A DNA stretch of 64,000 nt from Taibaiella sp. KBW10. GTDB taxonomy: Bacteria > Bacteroidota > Bacteroidia > Chitinophagales > Chitinophagaceae. The notes below the pieces were generated by a model, which worked only from the letters and a program-made list of their open reading frames with translations, had not been told where the DNA came from and made no database searches. This document shows positions 25,142-34,311 of this stretch, one piece after another; within the stretch, counting starts at the first letter, position 1; each line of letters begins with the position of its first letter. The stretch spans positions 269,718 to 333,717 of the forward strand of contig NZ_QAJI01000004.1 of the NCBI RefSeq assembly GCF_003852495.1. Reading direction: 5' to 3'. The position numbers were made by a program, and so were the translations under genes.

Positions 25142-26191
25142 ATGAATATCCACGAACAATATATGTACCGTTGCCTGGAACTGGCGGGCAAGGGTGCCGG
25201 AGCGGTAGCCCCTAATCCGATGGTGGGTGCCGTGCTGGTATATCAGGACCAGATCATCGGAGAAGGCTGGCATCAGCAATACGGACAGGCACATGCAGAG
25301 GTCAATTGTTTTAAGAGTGTAGCCCCGGAAGATGTTCCATATATACCCGAAAGTACCCTCTATGTGAGTCTGGAACCTTGCGCCCACTATGGAAAAACAC
25401 CGCCCTGTGCCGAACTGATTGTGCAACATCGGGTACCACAGGTTGTCATTGCTTGTGTGGATACTTTTGCACAGGTGGCGGGTAAGGGAATTAAAATATT
25501 GGAAGCGGCCGGCATTACAGTACACACTGGTGTTTTGGAAAAAGAAGCCCGGGCTTTGAACAAACGATTTTTTACCTATCACGAAAAAAAACGCCCTTAC
25601 ATTATCCTGAAATGGGCACAGAGTGCCGACGGGTACATGGCTCCTGAACAAGGCACTAAAGTGATGTTAAGCAATGCGCTGGTACAACGGTTTGTACATC
25701 AAATGCGCAGCGTTGAAGGGGCTATTCTAGTAGGCTACCAAACAGCATTGAAAGATAATCCGTACCTGACAAATCGTTATTTTGGCAAGCAGCAACCTTT
25801 GCGCCTGGTGATTGACGCGCAAAATGCCTTACCGGAAACACTGCACCTTAAAACGGATGGTTTACAGACGATCATCTATAACCATAAAAGCAGCCTACAG
25901 TTCGATGCGTTGACCTATGTTCCGCTAGCTGCTACATCGCCTTTACCGGAACAAATAGTAAAAGATTTGTACCAAAGAGGTATTAATAGCCTGATTATCG
26001 AGGGCGGGCAAAAGACTTTGCAACAATTTTTGGATGCCAATTTTTGGGATGAAGCCTTTTGCATTGACACACCGGTACTGCTGGAGCAAGGTACACCGGC
26101 ACCACAACTAGCCCATGCTTTGATACACAACAGTATTACACTTGGCGATAATATTATTAAGCACTATACGCGTACCCATGAATACTTATAA
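25142..26191 (+). CDS. ribD: Bifunctional riboflavin deaminase/reductase RibD
   Basis: A 349-residue two-domain enzyme of riboflavin synthesis. Residues ~1-140 are the deaminase: MVGAVLV, GQAHAEVN and EPCAHYGKTPPCAELI bind zinc. Residues ~145-349 are the reductase: RPYIILKWAQSADGYMAP, VGYQTALKDNP, and IIEGGQKTLQQFL near the end. I use the ATG at 25142; another ATG four codons upstream (25130) is possible. No FMN riboswitch is apparent upstream. Its end overlaps the next gene by 14 bases. Confidence 0.94.
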   Translation: MNIHEQYMYRCLELAGKGAGAVAPNPMVGAVLVYQDQIIGEGWHQQYGQAHAEVNCFKSVAPEDVPYIPESTLYVSLEPCAHYGKTPPCAELIVQHRVPQVVIACVDTFAQVAGKGIKILEAAGITVHTGVLEKEARALNKRFFTYHEKKRPYIILKWAQSADGYMAPEQGTKVMLSNALVQRFVHQMRSVEGAILVGYQTALKDNPYLTNRYFGKQQPLRLVIDAQNALPETLHLKTDGLQTIIYNHKSSLQFDALTYVPLAATSPLPEQIVKDLYQRGINSLIIEGGQKTLQQFLDANFWDEAFCIDTPVLLEQGTPAPQLAHALIHNSITLGDNIIKHYTRTHEYL

Positions 26192-26774
26192 GACGATACA
26201 AGGCCCGACCGCAGCAGAATTCAGAGACCGTGGCAGTAAATTTCTGGCCTATACCTTTCCGATCAATCATGTAGATGAGGTAAAAACCAGAATACAGGAA
26301 TTGAAAAAAGAACACCCTAAAGCAGTACACCACTGTTATGCCTATCGTATGGGCATAGATGGGCTGGTGTACCGTGCCAATGATGATGGAGAACCTTCTG
26401 GAAGTGCCGGCCGGCCTATATTAGGGCAAATCGATAGCGCCGGTATCACCAATGTACTCGTTGTGGTGGTGCGTTATTTCGGAGGTACCTTATTAGGTGT
26501 TCCGGGCCTGATCAATGCTTATAAAACTGTGACCACCGATGCATTAGCGCTTTGTGAAACGATAGAGCGTAATGTAGAATTTCCGATGGCTTTAAGCTTT
26601 GATTATACCATTATGAACGAGGTCTTAACCGTCTTAAAACAATATGAAGTCACGATCATCAAGCAGGATATGCAACTGTTTTGCGACTATGAGATTGGTA
26701 TTCCCCTTGTGCATAAAGAGGCTTGCGTACAACGATTAACAGAAATATATGGTTTGACCCTTAAGGCAACATAA
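26178..26774 (+). CDS. YigZ/IMPACT family protein
   Basis: A 198-residue protein of the UPF0029/YigZ family. The IMPACT domain (residues ~15-115) holds RGSKFLAYTFPI, HCYAYRMG, DDGEPSGSAGRPIL and VVVVRYFGGTLLGVPGL. A shorter C-terminal domain (DUF1949-like) follows. Eukaryotic IMPACT regulates GCN2; the bacterial role is unclear, possibly in translation. The ATG at 26178 starts just before the homologous region; a TTG at 26142 would add 12 unrelated residues. It is translationally coupled to ribD. Confidence 0.92.
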   Translation: MNTYKTIQGPTAAEFRDRGSKFLAYTFPINHVDEVKTRIQELKKEHPKAVHHCYAYRMGIDGLVYRANDDGEPSGSAGRPILGQIDSAGITNVLVVVVRYFGGTLLGVPGLINAYKTVTTDALALCETIERNVEFPMALSFDYTIMNEVLTVLKQYEVTIIKQDMQLFCDYEIGIPLVHKEACVQRLTEIYGLTLKAT

Positions 26775-26861
26775 TATTATTACACCGATTATCTGTATTT
26801 TTGGATACAGAAATGATCCTCCGGGATTGTTCCCATTTTTAATTGTCCTTATCGTCCTATT

Positions 26862-27707
26862 ATGATCTTAGTAGAATGCCCTAGAGATGCCATGCAAGGC
26901 TGGGCGCACTTTATACCCACAGCTACAAAAGTTGCTTACCTGAATCAGTTGTTGAAAGTAGGTTTTGACATACTCGATTTTGGTTCTTTTGTATCAGCCA
27001 AAGCGATACCACAACTGATTGATACCAAAGAAGTGATTCCCCAGTTAGACCTGAGTAATACCCGTTCTAAACTGTTGGCGATTGTAGCCAATACCCGCGG
27101 GGCACAGGAAGCAGTTGTATATGATGAAATTACCTATTTGGGTTTTCCATTTTCCATATCGGAAACCTTCCAGATGCGCAATACCAACAAAACAATTGCC
27201 GAATCCTTAGCGCAGGTCGAAGAGATCCAGAACCTATGCGCACAAAATAATAAGAAAGCCGTTTTATATATCTCTATGGGTTTTGGCAATCCTTACGGAG
27301 ATGAATACAGTGCCGATATTGTGTACCAATGGTTTAATACTTTAGTGAACCTTGGAGTGACTAATATTGCGCTTGCCGATACGGTAGGGGTATCCAATCC
27401 GCAGAATATTCAAAGTATATACCAAAAATTGATTCCCGAATTTCCTCAAATCCAGATCGGAGCGCACTTTCACTCTACTGAGCAAAGTACTGAAGAAAAG
27501 CTGCTGGCGGCCTGGGAAGCCGGTTGTACCAGTTTTGATACCTCTATCAGAGGCATTGGTGGTTGTCCAATGGCAAAAGATGAGCTGGTTGGTAATATTG
27601 CCACCGAAAAACTAATTGCTTTTGCAGACAAAATGCAGATCCCTTTATCGCTGGATAGAGAAGCCTTTGTGACTTCCATGATTATGGCAAATGAGGTGTT
27701 TGTCTGA
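26862..27707 (+). CDS. Hydroxymethylglutaryl-CoA lyase
   Basis: A 281-residue TIM-barrel lyase that splits HMG-CoA into acetoacetate and acetyl-CoA in leucine breakdown. LVECPRDAMQGW holds the catalytic Arg, DFGSFVSAKAIPQL follows, GAHFHSTEQS gives metal-ligand His residues, and GCTSFDTSIRGIGGCPMAKD-type residues contain the catalytic Cys. It matches the short Bacteroidota form. No leucine pathway genes adjoin. Confidence 0.92.
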   Translation: MILVECPRDAMQGWAHFIPTATKVAYLNQLLKVGFDILDFGSFVSAKAIPQLIDTKEVIPQLDLSNTRSKLLAIVANTRGAQEAVVYDEITYLGFPFSISETFQMRNTNKTIAESLAQVEEIQNLCAQNNKKAVLYISMGFGNPYGDEYSADIVYQWFNTLVNLGVTNIALADTVGVSNPQNIQSIYQKLIPEFPQIQIGAHFHSTEQSTEEKLLAAWEAGCTSFDTSIRGIGGCPMAKDELVGNIATEKLIAFADKMQIPLSLDREAFVTSMIMANEVFV

Positions 27708-27725
27708 TTGTTATGCTCTCCTTAG

Positions 27726-27746
27726 TTTGTTAAATAAATTAACAAA
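27726..27746 (+). promoter_or_regulatory. Inverted repeat upstream of an outer-membrane lipoprotein gene
   Basis: TTTGTTAA and TTAACAAA are perfect 8-base arms around a 5-base centre, 19 bases past the lyase stop and 68 bases before the next ATG. It could be an operator or a weak terminator. Confidence 0.4.
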
Positions 27747-27813
27747 TATTCATATTTATCAAAAATAAAGTAATAGCTTAGCATATAGATTATTAACTTA
27801 ATAAATATACTAT

Positions 27814-28566
27814 ATGAAAAAAGCTTTACTCTTTACAACAATGGGCGGTCTGTTGCTGACCTCTTGTTATCGTCCTTTATATCGTGCCGAAATTGTGCAT
27901 GATCCTATGTTAAGCCAGCAAGGTGAGTTTACGGCCAATGCTTCCATATTGGCTGTGGGTGTCTATAATTTCCCTTCCTTCGACCTTGGTTTAGGCTATT
28001 CCCCGGTTAAAAATATCGGCATTAAAGCCAGTCTCCGAAACCGTGTATTTGGGACGAGCGGCAGTTTTGATAATGATGATTATCGAAGGAGAATGTACGG
28101 TACGACACTGGAAGGCGGTATTGGCTATTATAACCGCTATGGTAGTAACGGACTATTTTCTGTATATGCTAATGTGGCTTCCGGATATAATAAAGACCGT
28201 TCTTATTACATCAGCAATGGCAATACCCGGAATCAGCTGAATTCAAAATTTTGGGCTTTTTCGATACAACCGGCAGTAGGTATGGTGAAAAACAAAATCT
28301 CTATGATGGGAGGTGTTAAGGTTGGGGTGTATAAATTCTTTGATATCTCCTCCTTTGATGCGTATTATACCCAACAGGAATACAATAATATTGCAAAAAA
28401 TTATTACCCGATCATCGAGCCATATTATATTTTTGAAGTCGGTCCCCGGAATGTAAAGTTCAATTTCCAGGCTGGTTTCGCATTGGCTCCCGGCGGCCCG
28501 GACAAAGACGAAAATTTCTTTACCCCAAAACTATCTCTGGGTATTACTGCCCGTTTTGGGAAATAG
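27814..28566 (+). CDS. Outer-membrane lipoprotein, probable beta-barrel
   Basis: A 250-residue exported protein. The lipobox is LLTSC (Cys18). The rest alternates polar and aromatic residues in strand-like stretches (LAVGVYNFPSFDLGLGYSP, GLFSVYANVASGYN, PYYIFEVGPRNVKFNFQAGF), ending in LSLGITARFGK, a barrel-type terminus. I cannot assign a substrate. Its 3' end overlaps the convergent thioredoxin-like gene by 23 bases. Confidence 0.75.
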   Translation: MKKALLFTTMGGLLLTSCYRPLYRAEIVHDPMLSQQGEFTANASILAVGVYNFPSFDLGLGYSPVKNIGIKASLRNRVFGTSGSFDNDDYRRRMYGTTLEGGIGYYNRYGSNGLFSVYANVASGYNKDRSYYISNGNTRNQLNSKFWAFSIQPAVGMVKNKISMMGGVKVGVYKFFDISSFDAYYTQQEYNNIAKNYYPIIEPYYIFEVGPRNVKFNFQAGFALAPGGPDKDENFFTPKLSLGITARFGK

Positions 28567-29077
28567 CAGACAATAGTGCTTTTGCCGTAATTGATCCGTT
28601 GTGCTTAAAGATCAGCTGATGTTTTCCATTATAGATATTGGTCTGTGGAAGGGCCTTGTATTCATATATTTGGGGAATCACATCCGAGCGGTCTGCGCCA
28701 ACCATAGTTTCCGGCATTTGCTTTAATCCGGTAGTGTTTATATAAGCAGCTAAATAAGGTTTCATATCCTTGGCCGCGATAAACACTACCGGAATATTTT
28801 TAAAGGCCTCTTTATGCGCTACAATATCTTTTCCTAAATCTTCACAATGCTCACAGGTCGGGTTAAATAAAACGACGATCAAGGGTTTATCTGCCGGGAA
28901 ATGATCCTGGTGTATCATTTTTCCATCCAGCGTTTCCATGCTAAACGACGGCAGTGGTGCTTGTATCGCTTTATAATCTGTCTCTGCAATTAAAGCAGTA
29001 GATTTCGGAGCATTCTGTGCCACAGCAACAAAAAAAGTACCAAAAGACAATAATAAAGAAAACGCCGCTTTTACCAT
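28544..29077 (-). CDS. Periplasmic thioredoxin-like (TlpA family) protein
   Basis: A 177-residue exported redoxin. A signal peptide ends near AVAQ (~20). PLPSFSMETLDGKMIHQDHFPADKPLIVVL and the CEHC active site (~80) define the thioredoxin fold of the AhpC/TSA-Redoxin type, followed by VVFIAAKD and the cis-Pro region ALPQTNIYN. It could reduce disulfides or act in cytochrome maturation. It converges with the lipoprotein gene, overlapping by 23 bases. Confidence 0.88.
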   Translation of the reverse strand: MVKAAFSLLLSFGTFFVAVAQNAPKSTALIAETDYKAIQAPLPSFSMETLDGKMIHQDHFPADKPLIVVLFNPTCEHCEDLGKDIVAHKEAFKNIPVVFIAAKDMKPYLAAYINTTGLKQMPETMVGADRSDVIPQIYEYKALPQTNIYNGKHQLIFKHNGSITAKALLSAISQNGQ

Positions 29078-29115
29078 TATGATGTAATTTTGAGCCTCAA
29101 AAGTATATCATTTTC

Positions 29116-30390
29116 ATGAACAATCTATCAAACGCAAAACCTTTGGCAGAACGGATGCGTCCGCAAACCTTAGCAGATTATATCGGGCAGGAACATTTAG
29201 TGGGCGAGGGTAGTGTCTTGCGAAATATGATAGAAAGTAAACAGTTGCATTCTTTAATTTTCTGGGGTGCACCCGGCATCGGAAAGACAACCCTGGCACA
29301 AATTATCGCGCATCAATCGGACTTGCCTTTTTTTAGCCTGAGCGCGGTAGATAGTGGTGTGAAAGAGATCAGGCAGATTATAGAGTTATCCAAAAAGGCG
29401 GGTAAAGCCATTTTATTTATCGATGAGATACATCGCTTTAATAAGGGACAACAAGACAGTTTATTAGGTGCTGTGGAGAAAGGGTATATCATCCTGATTG
29501 GGGCGACGACCGAGAATCCTTCTTTTGAGGTGATTAGTGCCTTGCTCAGCCGCTGTCAGGTATATATACTGCAACCCTTTATGGTAGCCGACCTCAAGCA
29601 TTTGGTTTATAATGCTATGGAGAAAGATCCCATAATGGCTGCCTTGTCGATTAATATTCTGGAATGGGAGGCCTTGTTACAACTCAGTGGGGGCGATGGC
29701 AGAAGAATGTTGAACCTGTTTGAGATTGTCGTGAATGCTTTGCCCGAAAATGATCTGGTGATTACCAATGAAAAGGTGCAGGCTATTGTGCAAAAGAAGA
29801 TGGCTTTATATGATAAGACGGGAGAACAGCATTATGATATCATCTCTGCTTTTATCAAATCTATGCGGGGCAGCGATCCGAATGCGGCGGTGTATTACCT
29901 GGCGCGTATGATTGAAGGGGGAGAAGACCCCAAATTTATTGCCCGGAGAATGGTCATTTTTGCCAGCGAAGATATTGGCAATGCCAATCCCAATGCACTG
30001 CTATTAGCAACTACCTGTTTTCAGGCCGTAGAATTGATTGGTTACCCCGAATGCCGGATCATTCTTTCCCAAGCCGTAACTTATTTAGCCTCTTCTGTGA
30101 AAAGTAATGCGTCCTATATGGCAATCAACGATGCACAAGCATTAGTTCGTAAAACCGGTGATCTGTCCGTGCCTTTACACATCCGTAATGCACCAACCAA
30201 ACTGATGAAAGAGATTGGTTATGGAGAGGATTATAAATATGCCCACAGCTATGAAGGCCATTTTGTAAACCAGGAATTTTTGCCGGAAGACATTGCCGGT
30301 ACGAAACTTTATGATCCTGCAGAAAATCCCTCTGAAGATAAAATGAGGACTTATTTACGACAATGTTGGAAAGAAAAGTACGGGTATTAG
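29116..30390 (+). CDS. rarA: Replication-associated recombination protein RarA
   Basis: A 424-residue AAA+ ATPase (MgsA/WRNIP1 family) working at stalled forks. The N-terminus is PLAERMRPQTLADYIGQEHL. Walker A WGAPGIGKTTLA is at ~49-60, Walker B LFIDEIHRFNKGQQD at ~99, sensor 1 IGATTENPSFE follows. The C-terminal tetramerisation domain includes SDPNAAVYYLARMIEGGEDP and NAPTKLMKEIGYG. Full length with a clear ATG. Confidence 0.95.
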   Translation: MNNLSNAKPLAERMRPQTLADYIGQEHLVGEGSVLRNMIESKQLHSLIFWGAPGIGKTTLAQIIAHQSDLPFFSLSAVDSGVKEIRQIIELSKKAGKAILFIDEIHRFNKGQQDSLLGAVEKGYIILIGATTENPSFEVISALLSRCQVYILQPFMVADLKHLVYNAMEKDPIMAALSINILEWEALLQLSGGDGRRMLNLFEIVVNALPENDLVITNEKVQAIVQKKMALYDKTGEQHYDIISAFIKSMRGSDPNAAVYYLARMIEGGEDPKFIARRMVIFASEDIGNANPNALLLATTCFQAVELIGYPECRIILSQAVTYLASSVKSNASYMAINDAQALVRKTGDLSVPLHIRNAPTKLMKEIGYGEDYKYAHSYEGHFVNQEFLPEDIAGTKLYDPAENPSEDKMRTYLRQCWKEKYGY

Positions 30391-30453
30391 CGTTATGCTC
30401 AAGAGCAAAGTGCTTTTTAAGCATATTATTGAACCAAATATATAAATTATTAC

Positions 30454-31329
30454 ATGAAGAAAATCCTGTTTACGATAGCCGTGCTGTCCTCCGTTTCTGT
30501 TTTTGCGCAACAAAAAATCCAATTGAAGGATACCATACCGTTTACGATCAATGAACAAAATACCCTTTATGTAAAGGCCGTTTTTAACGAAAAGGATACC
30601 CTTGATTTAAATTTTGATACTGGAACCACCGAACTGGTACTGACTAATTCCGTGATGAAGACAAAGCTTAAGTCTGTACCAAAGCTCTATAACACCATTT
30701 ACAACCTGAAGATCGGAACGCGCGAGTATAAAACCAAAGTCTATGATGCCGAATTGACGGGACATGGTACCGATGGCCGTTTTGGTTGGGATTTGTTTAA
30801 AGGTAAAGTTGTAGAGATCAACTACGATAAACACATCATAGTCATTCACGAGTCCTTACCGGCTTCCGTTTTAAAAGATAAGGCCTTCTCTACCTGTAAG
30901 ATCACGTACTTTAAAGAACTTCCTTTGATCGTCAGTACAATTACACAAAGCGGTATAGACAACACCGATTCTTTTTTGTTTGATACGGGTTATCAAAGAA
31001 CGGCTATGCTTGATGATGATTTGCTAAAAGCAGGTAAGTTTCCCACAGAGAAAATGGAAGTGATCAAAAAAGTAATGATGAAAGGTGCCCAGGGCAATGA
31101 GGTTCCCGTGATTACGGCAAATCTGGAAACATTACGTATTGGTAATTATGAATTGAAAAATGTTCCGGTACAGCAGATAACCACCAATAAACCCTTGAGG
31201 GGCGCTAATATCCATATTTTAGGCAACGAAGTCTTAAAAAGGTTCAATACTTTCCTGGATCTTCAAAATGATGTGGTGTATCTAAAACCGAATCAATTGT
31301 TTAGTGTGGCCTATATTGAACAAAAGTAA
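30454..31329 (+). CDS. Exported aspartyl-protease-fold protein
   Basis: A 291-residue protein with a signal peptide ending at FAQ (~21). It carries two DTG triads in homologous settings, LDLNFDTGTTELVLT (~51) and DSFLFDTGYQRTAML (~173), as in pepsin-like or retropepsin-like enzymes with two lobes. The Asp residues are intact, so it could be a single-chain periplasmic protease. Many Bacteroidota paralogues of this kind are uncharacterised. It lies in tandem with two unrelated small genes. Confidence 0.82.
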   Translation: MKKILFTIAVLSSVSVFAQQKIQLKDTIPFTINEQNTLYVKAVFNEKDTLDLNFDTGTTELVLTNSVMKTKLKSVPKLYNTIYNLKIGTREYKTKVYDAELTGHGTDGRFGWDLFKGKVVEINYDKHIIVIHESLPASVLKDKAFSTCKITYFKELPLIVSTITQSGIDNTDSFLFDTGYQRTAMLDDDLLKAGKFPTEKMEVIKKVMMKGAQGNEVPVITANLETLRIGNYELKNVPVQQITTNKPLRGANIHILGNEVLKRFNTFLDLQNDVVYLKPNQLFSVAYIEQK

Positions 31330-31404
31330 AATCACTGCTGAGGGCAATAGCGTGCTAGCAGGGAGTCATTTTTTAAGTATTTGTTTATGCTGTAAATCAA
31401 TAAT

Positions 31405-32064
31405 ATGCTAAAAAATAATTCATTAATGAGAATATATAAATTTGCCGTTTTTGTACTCCTGTTCCTCCTTTCCGGACAGGTGTTTGCACAAACGACTACT
31501 ATATTGAGCCCCAAGGAGACCCTGGAACTGCAAAGCGAAATACCGGATATTCCTTTCTCCATACGTAGGGCCTATGCCTACTCCGATAAACGTGGTTCTT
31601 TTGATCTGGTGCTTTGCGAAAAAGAATCCCGTATTAGAGAAAATGATACCCTGAAATCGAACCTGACTGCTATTTGCTATCTGCAAGACCATGGCGGTTA
31701 CCGGGAACAATGGAGGATAACAGATGCTTTGGCCGGTATACAAGATCAAGAATATGGTACGGAGTATACGATCTGGTTTTGGACAAAATATTGTTCGGCA
31801 ACCGATATTGACGGAGACGGGATTGTAGAACCGATTATCGTATATGGAACCAAAACAGAATACGGCTACAAGCGGATTAAGATCATTACGCTTTATAAGG
31901 GCCATAAGTACGCGATCCGCGCGGTAGAATGCGACCTGGACTTTTGCAGGACTTTTGTCAAAGACGCAAAAATGAAAGAACTTCCGCTCAAAATAAGACA
32001 ATATATAGATCAGCTACTAGAGCAGATGCGCAAGGAGCAGGACCTTATCCTGCACCATCATTAA
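31405..32064 (+). CDS. Exported protein similar to the M949_RS01915 family
   Basis: A 219-residue protein. A signal peptide ends near VFAQ (~29). The ATDIDGDGIVEPIIVYG segment is an Asp-rich calcium-loop-like motif, and WFWTKYC lies just before it. The layout resembles the family NCBI names M949_RS01915 (surface polysaccharide biosynthesis in Riemerella), but the function is not established and my match is from memory. A second ATG at 31426 is possible. Confidence 0.6.
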   Translation: MLKNNSLMRIYKFAVFVLLFLLSGQVFAQTTTILSPKETLELQSEIPDIPFSIRRAYAYSDKRGSFDLVLCEKESRIRENDTLKSNLTAICYLQDHGGYREQWRITDALAGIQDQEYGTEYTIWFWTKYCSATDIDGDGIVEPIIVYGTKTEYGYKRIKIITLYKGHKYAIRAVECDLDFCRTFVKDAKMKELPLKIRQYIDQLLEQMRKEQDLILHHH

Positions 32065-32112
32065 AGCAAGCAGCAGCAGCAGATTAATTACATAATCAAA
32101 AATCGGGGCGAT

Positions 32113-32829
32113 ATGAACCTATTACAACAGACCGCAAGAACAATCATCAGGAAATCATTTCATTTATCGGTTTGGACTATCGAACAATTTTATGATATTG
32201 CCATATATGAACAAAAGGCAAGGCAACTGCAGACCTTACCCGAGGGCACACTTGGCAGGGATATTGGCGATTGTTTGGCTAAGAACGACTTGCATTTAGT
32301 GCCCAATTATGAAAGCCACGACCTGAAACATGTGTTATTAGACTTTGAAATGACCGCTGTTGATGAGATCAGAATGCAGGCTTTTATGCTTGGAAATGGT
32401 AATTATTCTCTACCCAGTTTTGCGATTTTTATTTTCGGGGCTTTATTGCTGCCGGATCTATGGACCACCTTTTACAAGGATTATATAAACGGTCGGAACG
32501 CAAAGCCGATCAGCACCTGGACAATTGAAGAGTATGCCCATTGTCAGACCACAACGCTGCGGGAAATTGTATTTAATTATAAACCTTCAGTGCAGCATAA
32601 GATAGATAGCAGATCACTGGCTAAATTAGGGGCTTTTACTGCTATAACTTTAGGGATATTCGGTATGGTTTTCTGTCTTCCGTTTCTCTTTTCCGTTCAT
32701 CTTGAAGATTTAGTAGGGGCCGGCTTCGGGTTTTTAGGAGCCGCTATGATCGCCGGTGCAGGACTAATTGCCTTATCTAACCTGGTCAAACAGAACAAGC
32801 AATCATTTGAAAAGGTAATAACTTCCTGA
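32113..32829 (+). CDS. Coq4-family protein
   Basis: A 238-residue protein with the COQ4 zinc motif HDxxH-x11-E: HDLKH followed by 11 residues and Glu at ~76-92. It also has the NLHLVP-like and family AFMLGNGNYS part. Two hydrophobic segments occur at ~175-195 and ~205-225. COQ4 is needed for ubiquinone synthesis in eukaryotes, where it acts at C1 of the ring. Bacteroidota normally make menaquinone, so the substrate here is likely different. No quinone genes adjoin. Confidence 0.8.
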   Translation: MNLLQQTARTIIRKSFHLSVWTIEQFYDIAIYEQKARQLQTLPEGTLGRDIGDCLAKNDLHLVPNYESHDLKHVLLDFEMTAVDEIRMQAFMLGNGNYSLPSFAIFIFGALLLPDLWTTFYKDYINGRNAKPISTWTIEEYAHCQTTTLREIVFNYKPSVQHKIDSRSLAKLGAFTAITLGIFGMVFCLPFLFSVHLEDLVGAGFGFLGAAMIAGAGLIALSNLVKQNKQSFEKVITS

Positions 32830-32973
32830 CTCTTTCGTCACTTTAAAAAGGTGATGAAGCCGGTTTAAAACATTCAAAATGTCATTATTGTCCTTTAATT
32901 GGAACTACCGGCCTTAAAGGTCATGCTGGAATAACTTCTAAAAATTATCTATAATTCTTTTGCTGTAAAAGTA

Positions 32974-33513
32974 TTATTGGTTTTTATGCCCACTTAGGTA
33001 TCTTGTGGCTATTATATGTCTGTGGTGCAGCTCATGCCCTGCAATGATCCAGGCGCAGGCACGTACACTCATGGTATATTGGCTGGCAATGCCCGCGCGC
33101 TCCACTTGTTTGGCCGTAAGGTTATTAAAGAAAGCAATAGTCAGGTTGCGGTTAGCATTATATTCCTTCAGCAATTTTGAAAGCGGAATTTTATCAGCCT
33201 GTGCCTGTTTCGCAAATTCATTTTCATCAAAAAACGGTAACGGTGTACGATCCAACCGGGCGAAACGCATGGCGCGGTATACAAATACCCGTTCCACATC
33301 AATGAGGTGCATCAGCAGGTCTCTTAAAGACCACTTACCGGGCTCATAAGGGGTCAGCAGACTGGCCGTATCTAAAGATTTATACAGCGCTGTAACCTCT
33401 TTTGCGGAGGCTTTTAACTGATCCAAAACGCTCGGCTCAGCCGGCACCAGCTTTACATAATTTTCATAGTACAGAGCATATTCCGTATCGCGTGGTTTGC
33501 TGATCTTCTTCAT
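32974..33513 (-). CDS. DinB family protein
   Basis: A 179-residue four-helix-bundle protein of the DinB/YfiT superfamily. PGKWSLRDLLMHLIDVERVF holds the first metal His and AGHELHHRHI the later ones, giving the three-His metal site. Family members include bacillithiol-dependent transferases, which would agree with the bacilliredoxin at 20314, but no activity can be fixed. It stands alone on the minus strand. Confidence 0.88.
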   Translation of the reverse strand: MKKISKPRDTEYALYYENYVKLVPAEPSVLDQLKASAKEVTALYKSLDTASLLTPYEPGKWSLRDLLMHLIDVERVFVYRAMRFARLDRTPLPFFDENEFAKQAQADKIPLSKLLKEYNANRNLTIAFFNNLTAKQVERAGIASQYTMSVRACAWIIAGHELHHRHIIATRYLSGHKNQ

Positions 33514-33591
33514 TTCTGATTAAAATTAAAGCCGAAAATTAAGATTTTATTTAAACATCAAACAACTATCTTGCACATACATATTTCGTAC

Positions 33592-34239
33592 ATGAAAAAA
33601 ATAAAAATGCTTGTCCTTGTCTTACTATTAATCTCATTGTGTAGTGTTGCTTTGGTTTACAGTATCAAAAAAGAAGCCAATCGTTATTGCTACCGGAATA
33701 TAGACCGAGTTCCTGCGGCATACACCGGCATTATTTTTGGTGCAGGCATTGTTAACAACCAACCTAGTAAATACCTTAAAGACCGTTTGGATGCGGGTAT
33801 TGCCTTATACAAAGCCGGTAAGGTCAAACGCCTACTGGTCTCCGGAGATAATGGGCAGGACGAATATGATGAGGTCAGCGTCATGAAACAATATTGTGCC
33901 GATCATGGCGTTCCAAAAGCAGATATTTTTGCAGACTACGCAGGTTTTGATACGTATTCTACTGTATACCGGGCCAAAGACCTGTTTAAGGTGGCAGATG
34001 CCATTATGATCAGCCAGAATTACCATTTAGATCGTGCCGTATATTTAGGCAAATCCATGAATATCAATTCTTATGGCTTTGCAGCGGATAAAGGAGATTA
34101 TGTATTTCTGTTCAAAAATAAAGTGAGGGAAGGACTGGCGATCTTAAAATCTTTTGTAGATGTACACCGGGGCCGTAAACCCAAATATTACGGCGGAGAT
34201 ATTGATATTCAAGGGCCATCCAATTTCGATAAAAAATAA
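33592..34239 (+). CDS. SanA/ElyC-like DUF218 membrane protein
   Basis: A 215-residue protein with one N-terminal membrane segment (~5-24) and a periplasmic DUF218 domain. IIFGAGIVNNQPSKYLKDRLDAG, VKRLLVSGDNGQDEYDE and ISQNYHLDRAVYLGK are family motifs. SanA in enteric bacteria affects envelope permeability to vancomycin. The ATG at 33592 begins the signal-like segment; an upstream TTG at 33571 is less likely. Confidence 0.88.
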   Translation: MKKIKMLVLVLLLISLCSVALVYSIKKEANRYCYRNIDRVPAAYTGIIFGAGIVNNQPSKYLKDRLDAGIALYKAGKVKRLLVSGDNGQDEYDEVSVMKQYCADHGVPKADIFADYAGFDTYSTVYRAKDLFKVADAIMISQNYHLDRAVYLGKSMNINSYGFAADKGDYVFLFKNKVREGLAILKSFVDVHRGRKPKYYGGDIDIQGPSNFDKK

Positions 34240-34311
34240 ACGATATTATATTGTTTGTTTACCTTTATATTTGCTTAATAAAATTGTTACACAAATCTAA
34301 CATTTAAACAA

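Noticed and set aside
24950-25651. Minus-strand open frame of 233 codons
   Set aside because: It lies antisense to ribD, whose motifs and length are unmistakable, and its translation has no family character.
32066-32085. Short GCA repeat between two genes
   Set aside because: Only four or five units; too short to be more than chance.
32833-32857. Inverted repeat TCGTCAC / GTGATGA after the Coq4-like gene
   Set aside because: Imperfect and without a T run; could be a weak terminator but not supported enough to list.
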